Source of the DNA: Leptoclinus maculatus
Taxonomy: Eukaryota > Chordata > Actinopteri > Perciformes > Stichaeidae
Assembly: GCA_032191485.1 (NCBI GenBank)
Contig: JAVDOI010000042.1
Span: 1,013,809 to 1,077,808, forward strand
Length of the DNA stretch: 64,000 nucleotides
Reading direction: 5' to 3'
The position numbers and the translations under genes are program-made. A model generated the notes under the pieces. The model searched no databases. It was not told the DNA's origin and worked only from the letters and a program-made list of their open reading frames with translations. Shown piece after piece: positions 60,229 through 64,000 of this stretch (the stretch's first letter is position 1; each line of letters starts with the position of its first letter).

Positions 60229-61239
60229 CTAGCAGCATCCCTGCATGAAGTCGTCGCCCTCCGGGGCTGAGATGACGAGCACGTCGTCTTCAGGTGAAGT
60301 CGGTTCGGTTTCCACGGTCCAGCTGTCGATCACCTCCAGTCCGTCCAGTGCTAGTGGTGCCAGGGGCCTGTCGTCTTTAGGTGAAGTCGGTTTGGCTGCC
60401 ACGGTCCAGCTGTCGATCACCTCCAGCCCGTCCAGGTCCAGTGCTGAGATGACGAGCACGTCGTCTTCAGGTGAAGTCGGTTCGGTTTCCACGGTCCAGC
60501 TGTCCTTATCCTCTCTCTCCAACAGCTGCTCGCTGATGCTTCGCGCCAGGGTCAGCACATTCTGATTCAGTATGGTGTTCGGAGAGGGGGAACCTCGGAT
60601 GACCTCGATAGGGCTGTAGGGGGTGTCCTCTCCGGACTGAAAAAACAGCCCCTCAGGGATTAACTCCACCAGCTCCCCCTCCCCTTCGTCGTAACCCCAC
60701 ATACCCATCAGGTTTGGTACTATTCCTGCGGTCTCTGTCTGCACCCCCACGTCTCGGTACTCTGGATGGTCCCCCCTCTCTACGTTGACGACCTCGTCGT
60801 GTGTTATCGATGGTGTTCGATGCAACACCGGAGGCAAGCGAGGCCCAATGACGACGAATCGGCCGTCGATGAGATGGGTGGTTGACACTCGGGTGCCGTC
60901 TTTGAACTCCCACAATTTTGAATATACAGGACAGTAGGTCCCGTTGGTGTAGACTAGGATGTGCTCTCTACTTCTTTCTGCGGAACTCCACACGACTTTT
61001 GCCCCCTTCTCCACCTCCATACATTCGGCTACATTCATCGTAGGCATAAAGGGGTGTTTCCCTTCACAGAAGATGCCGCTGGCCGCTCCTATCGGAAAAT
61101 GCCCCCGATAACACGGGGTACACCACCATGCTGGAGTTACATCCCATAACTGCTTCGCCCCCTCTATAAGGTCCCCACAGCAGATACAGCCGATACCCTC
61201 CTGTAATATATTTGAACACAAAAACTTAATTAATTTCAC
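60229..61239 (-). CDS. copy 2 acidic-repeat accessory ORF (336 aa)
   Basis: Full-length counterpart of the ORF at 43499-44509 with the same CICC/CTPC N-terminus and three acidic C-terminal units. I noticed two replacements (Met to Ile near residue 11, Lys to Arg in SAERSREH). An intact frame in both copies despite nucleotide differences suggests recent activity or constraint on the parent virus. Confidence 0.75.
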   Translation of the reverse strand: MKLIKFLCSNILQEGIGCICCGDLIEGAKQLWDVTPAWWCTPCYRGHFPIGAASGIFCEGKHPFMPTMNVAECMEVEKGAKVVWSSAERSREHILVYTNGTYCPVYSKLWEFKDGTRVSTTHLIDGRFVVIGPRLPPVLHRTPSITHDEVVNVERGDHPEYRDVGVQTETAGIVPNLMGMWGYDEGEGELVELIPEGLFFQSGEDTPYSPIEVIRGSPSPNTILNQNVLTLARSISEQLLEREDKDSWTVETEPTSPEDDVLVISALDLDGLEVIDSWTVAAKPTSPKDDRPLAPLALDGLEVIDSWTVETEPTSPEDDVLVISAPEGDDFMQGCC

Positions 61240-61302
61240 ACTAGCAAGCTTTAAGCTTAGCGCGTCTCGCCAGAGATTAGCTAGGGGTGATCTTATATTT
61301 TC

Positions 61303-62037
61303 CTAAGATTCCCCATTTCTTGCGGAGCGCCTTTTTGCCAGGGAGCTCAGCCAGGGAGATTTCAACACCAAAGGCGGGGTCACGCCTGGGCTCTTGCTTC
61401 CTTCGTCCCTCGGAAAAAGGACCTCATACATCATGAGCCACACTGCTATAGCGATTGATGATTCGGAGCCCGCCCAGCAGATAGCGACAGTTGCTCCCCA
61501 ACCTAGACCCCAGAGAGCGATGGCGCAGATTTTGCGGAGCCAACGGCCCCTCCCTCTCTTCTGCATAGCCATGATCATGACCAGGAGGTATGTCAGCGCC
61601 GCGACCGCCATCAACGCCTCAAAGATCGCCGACACCAGTTTCAACGGCCCGTAGAAGACTGCAGCGATGTCGATCCCCATCCAAATGATCACTATTCCTC
61701 CCTTTGCGAGACCCAAGCGGCTGGAATCGATGCAGACTCTTCCCAAGAGGTACGTTGCGAACCAGGAAAGGGTGATCCACCGCCGGCCTCGATAGATGTT
61801 TTCAATCGCCATCTTCGCACACCCTATAACCAGGGCCAGTATCCTCAGTGGCTGGTTCAGGGACCATTTCCCCATGACGCAGTAGAGGAACCATATTATT
61901 TCAAGGACCCAAAAGTCCAGCATGGTTAATCTTATCACCGATACTGGGTTGGTGCCAGAGGAGTTCTGGTCTGCTTCTGTTATACTCACTCCAAATATGG
62001 CCGATCCTGGGGGGTCGAAGGGGGTGGTTGCTGTCAT
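61303..62037 (-). CDS. copy 2 multipass membrane accessory ORF (244 aa)
   Basis: Full-length counterpart of the ORF at 44573-45307, with the same predicted five to six membrane spans and a Gly-to-Val change in the second span (LALVIG). No stop or frameshift. Confidence 0.75.
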   Translation of the reverse strand: MTATTPFDPPGSAIFGVSITEADQNSSGTNPVSVIRLTMLDFWVLEIIWFLYCVMGKWSLNQPLRILALVIGCAKMAIENIYRGRRWITLSWFATYLLGRVCIDSSRLGLAKGGIVIIWMGIDIAAVFYGPLKLVSAIFEALMAVAALTYLLVMIMAMQKRGRGRWLRKICAIALWGLGWGATVAICWAGSESSIAIAVWLMMYEVLFPRDEGSKSPGVTPPLVLKSPWLSSLAKRRSARNGES

Positions 62038-62132
62038 TTTTGGCTGCTTGATCTTCCTTCTCCTTTTCTAGTTTGAGGCTCTTGGCTGAGGTTCCGGGTC
62101 TGCAATGGCTATGGCGCTCCAGTGTTCACCCT

Positions 62133-62709
62133 CTATAGGTGGGTGTGCCCCTCCCTCTTCGGTAGGAGGGGCCTTTCGTCTACCTCCCTTTTCTCCCTCG
62201 AGGTTCTCTTGAAGCACGAGGCAATGGTTGCTGCTACCCCGCCCTTAATGGCGGCCCAGATTATTATTCCTAGAATAACAAATCCTACTAACATCAGCAG
62301 ATAGGGCCAGAGCCAGGAAAACAATTCCCCCATCCAGCCCTTCACTACTGAGAATCCTTCTTCGATCTTTCCTGTCACTTCTTCCAGTACCACTGTGGCC
62401 GTTCCGACAATGGAGGCTCCGGTTAGCTCGATCCAAGTGCATTCATGCTCTCTTCGTCCACTTCCGCAACTCAGCCAATGTTCCTCTGGAGAGTAACACG
62501 TTCCATTTCCATACATGCGATTAGGCCCCATCCACTCAAATCCTTTCTCCTCTTTTCCTTCGCACAGGCTCTTCCTGAAGGCGTATCCCTCTGCCAAAAA
62601 CACTGTAGGGTCCGATACTGGGGGGATGATTCTTCCGTTTACATTTTTCCTGTTTTTCATACGATGGCCCAGAATCAAGCTGGTACAGCTGCCTCGGACT
62701 GGTCCTGAT
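62133..62709 (-). pseudogene. env: copy 2 env, C-terminal fragment only
   Basis: About 190 codons matching the end of the copy 1 env: the cysteine-rich membrane-proximal part, the membrane span and the cytoplasmic tail. The N-terminal ~640 residues are missing because the element is broken at 62,709. It cannot encode a whole envelope. Confidence 0.9.
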
Positions 62710-62710
62710 C

Positions 62711-62778
62711 TGGTCCTGATCTCTTGTAAGGATAAAAGCGTCTGCTAAATGACTGTAATGTAATATAATGTAATAATA
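62711..62778 (+). repeat. SINE/L2-type 3' tail
   Basis: AAGGATAAAAGCGTCTGCTAA followed by ATGACTGTAATGTAAT repeats is the typical 3' tail of teleost L2-related LINEs and the SINEs they mobilise. Only ~60 bp is present, and it abuts the broken end of copy 2 with a short duplicated CTGGTCCTGATCT at the junction. Confidence 0.7.
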
Positions 62779-63135
62779 CCTACGATGTATTCTGGGTCCT
62801 GCGGCGGTGTACAAAGAAGAAGCCAGTACAAAAACAAAATATTTTATATAATTTGTTCATCAAGATTATCATACATTTTTGCATTGAGACAAGCTTCATT
62901 TTGGTACGGTGAGTGGCGTGTGTCCGTCTTGACGAGGATCTTGAGTGAATACGTCGAATGCTTCCATACTCGGAGAGACACCCGGTTGCTGATTTTCAAG
63001 AAAGGGATGTTCTCCTGGAATAATCGCGTGGTGGAGATTGGAGCAAAGGTTGCATTTTAAAAAAAAGGAAGACTGCTTTAATAAAAAACAACATATGGAG
63101 ACATTCCAAACTATACAAACAAGATCCGGGCAGGC

Positions 63136-63237
63136 CTATGTTCCAGAGAAGAGGTCAGGCATGTGTTTGAGAAGCACTTTTTGGTTGAGCTTTGAGGCAA
63201 TGTTTGGGATGGCCTTGCTGGTGATGAGCCCATATGT
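63136..63237 (-). CDS. doubtful terminal exon, minus strand
   Basis: An acceptor-like CACACACATCAACAG precedes 63237 and opens a 33-codon frame with regular amino-acid composition (ITSKAIPNIASKLNQKVLL...PDLFSGT) ending at a stop. A variant poly-A signal ATTAAA follows about 60 bp downstream on the minus strand. I do not recognise the protein. It could be the last exon of the next gene to the right or a chance frame. Confidence 0.25.
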   Translation of the reverse strand, partial: TYGLITSKAIPNIASKLNQKVLLKHMPDLFSGT

Positions 63238-63739
63238 CTGTTGATGTGTGTGTGGGGGGGGGGAGACAAACGGAAGTGTATAAGAAGCAATGAACTGTAT
63301 ATGAGGAAATGTACTTGCAGCTGCTGTGCGTGTGTTCATGTATGTTCTTTTGTGCTCAGAAGGAGAAGTATTTGGTGAACCACTCCTGTTTCAGCCCCTC
63401 TGACCCCCTCTGCTCCAGGTACGGGCCCCTGCAAGACACAGAAGGAAAACACACGCATTGGCTTCTTAAAATCATATCTAATATGTCGCCATGCTATGGC
63501 TCAGAGTGATGGGGCTGGTTTTGAGACGCCACAGTCACCAAGACAGGTGTTTCAAATCAGGACATTCAACTTGACAGGAATCAAAGGAAAGGCTGAAATC
63601 AATCCAATTTACATTTCCATGTATGTGCCTTAAATAAAAGACAATAATACTTCCCCAACCCAAATGTTTTTTTAGAAACCTGTATAGGTTTTGATTTATC
63701 TGTTTTGCTTATTTTTCTCCATTCATTTCACACAGTGAC

Positions 63740-63910
63740 TTGAGTTGAGTTTATGGTCTCAATCTCTAGTTTCAAGTCCTCTTCACTACAGCATGATGTT
63801 CATTTAGTAAGTTATGGTCCATTTAGAGTCAAACAGACCATAAAGCAGAGTATGCTTTAGGGCGGGGCTACCTTGTGATTGACAGGTGGCGACCACAGTT
63901 TTGTCCGGTC
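63740..63910. repeat. dispersed repeat copy downstream of the retroviral block
   Basis: GAGTTTATGGTCTCAATCTC, AGCATGATGTTCATTTAG and AGAGTATGCTTTAGGGCGGG recur here as at 39.2 kb and 33.5 kb, in the same order. Confidence 0.75.
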
Positions 63911-64000
63911 TGGGAGTTGTCCGTGTTTTCGTCTTACAACTTAAACCTGTTCACAGTGTGTTCTCACCTCATGAAAGTTTATTGCAACATTTTGATCACC

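Larger units (their letters stand above)
58412..62709 (-). mobile_element. second, truncated copy of the same endogenous retrovirus (copy 2)
   Basis: Minus-strand order: last ~190 codons of env (62709-62133), membrane ORF, acidic-repeat ORF, polypurine tract, LTR (60194-58432), then a primer binding site. It is highly similar to copy 1 with scattered substitutions. It breaks off inside env at 62,709, where a short tail of another retroposon begins. An LTR followed by a primer site cannot be an ordinary 3' LTR next to host DNA, so this was probably an internal LTR of a tandem provirus or a rearranged insertion. Confidence 0.92.

Overview
This 64 kb window is nuclear DNA of a ray-finned fish, probably a percomorph teleost. 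The evidence is intron-exon structure with GT-AG splice sites, two recognisable vertebrate genes, dense (CA)n microsatellites, teleost-type hAT elements and endogenous retrovirus sequence.

Region 1 (1-~28,950, minus strand) is the 5' half of apbb2 (FE65L1). It has a putative CpG-rich non-coding first exon near 28,701-28,950, a second non-coding exon at 10,842-10,909, the start-codon exon at 7,732-8,797, the WW-domain exon at 1,045-1,289 and a candidate extra exon at 307-438. Both PTB domains lie beyond the left edge. Its long introns hold microsatellites, two minisatellites (9.95-10.83 kb and 13.2-13.6 kb), a head-to-head pair of ~1 kb hAT elements with perfect 8-bp target duplications, and a possible MITE.

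Region 2 (31,452-56,727, plus strand) is a complete 15-exon gene for the mitotic histone H3-Thr3 kinase haspin. All exon phases join into one 1,226-residue reading frame. Exons 2 and 3 are tandem duplicates, and exon 4 carries a three-fold 18-residue motif.

Region 3: intron 13 of haspin, which would otherwise be about 128 bp, holds a 12.6 kb antisense endogenous provirus (41,791-54,376). It has two 1,674-bp LTRs in which I found no difference, a tRNA-Lys1,2-type primer binding site, the C-terminal part of pol (end of RT, RNase H, integrase), two large ORFs between pol and env, an 832-codon env, a multipass membrane ORF and an acidic-repeat ORF. Gag, protease and the N-terminal part of RT are absent. 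The genome is complex and unusual. Long LTRs and the Lys1,2 primer site recall spumaviruses or other complex fish retroviruses, but I cannot place it firmly.

Region 4 (56.8-64 kb) lies downstream of haspin. It contains a 481-bp solo LTR of another family (57,829-58,309), a second, truncated copy of the same retrovirus (58,412-62,709) whose LTR is followed by a primer binding site, a SINE/L2-type tail, dispersed repeats and a doubtful terminal exon on the minus strand. The LTRs of the two copies lie in the same orientation on either side of haspin exons 14-15.
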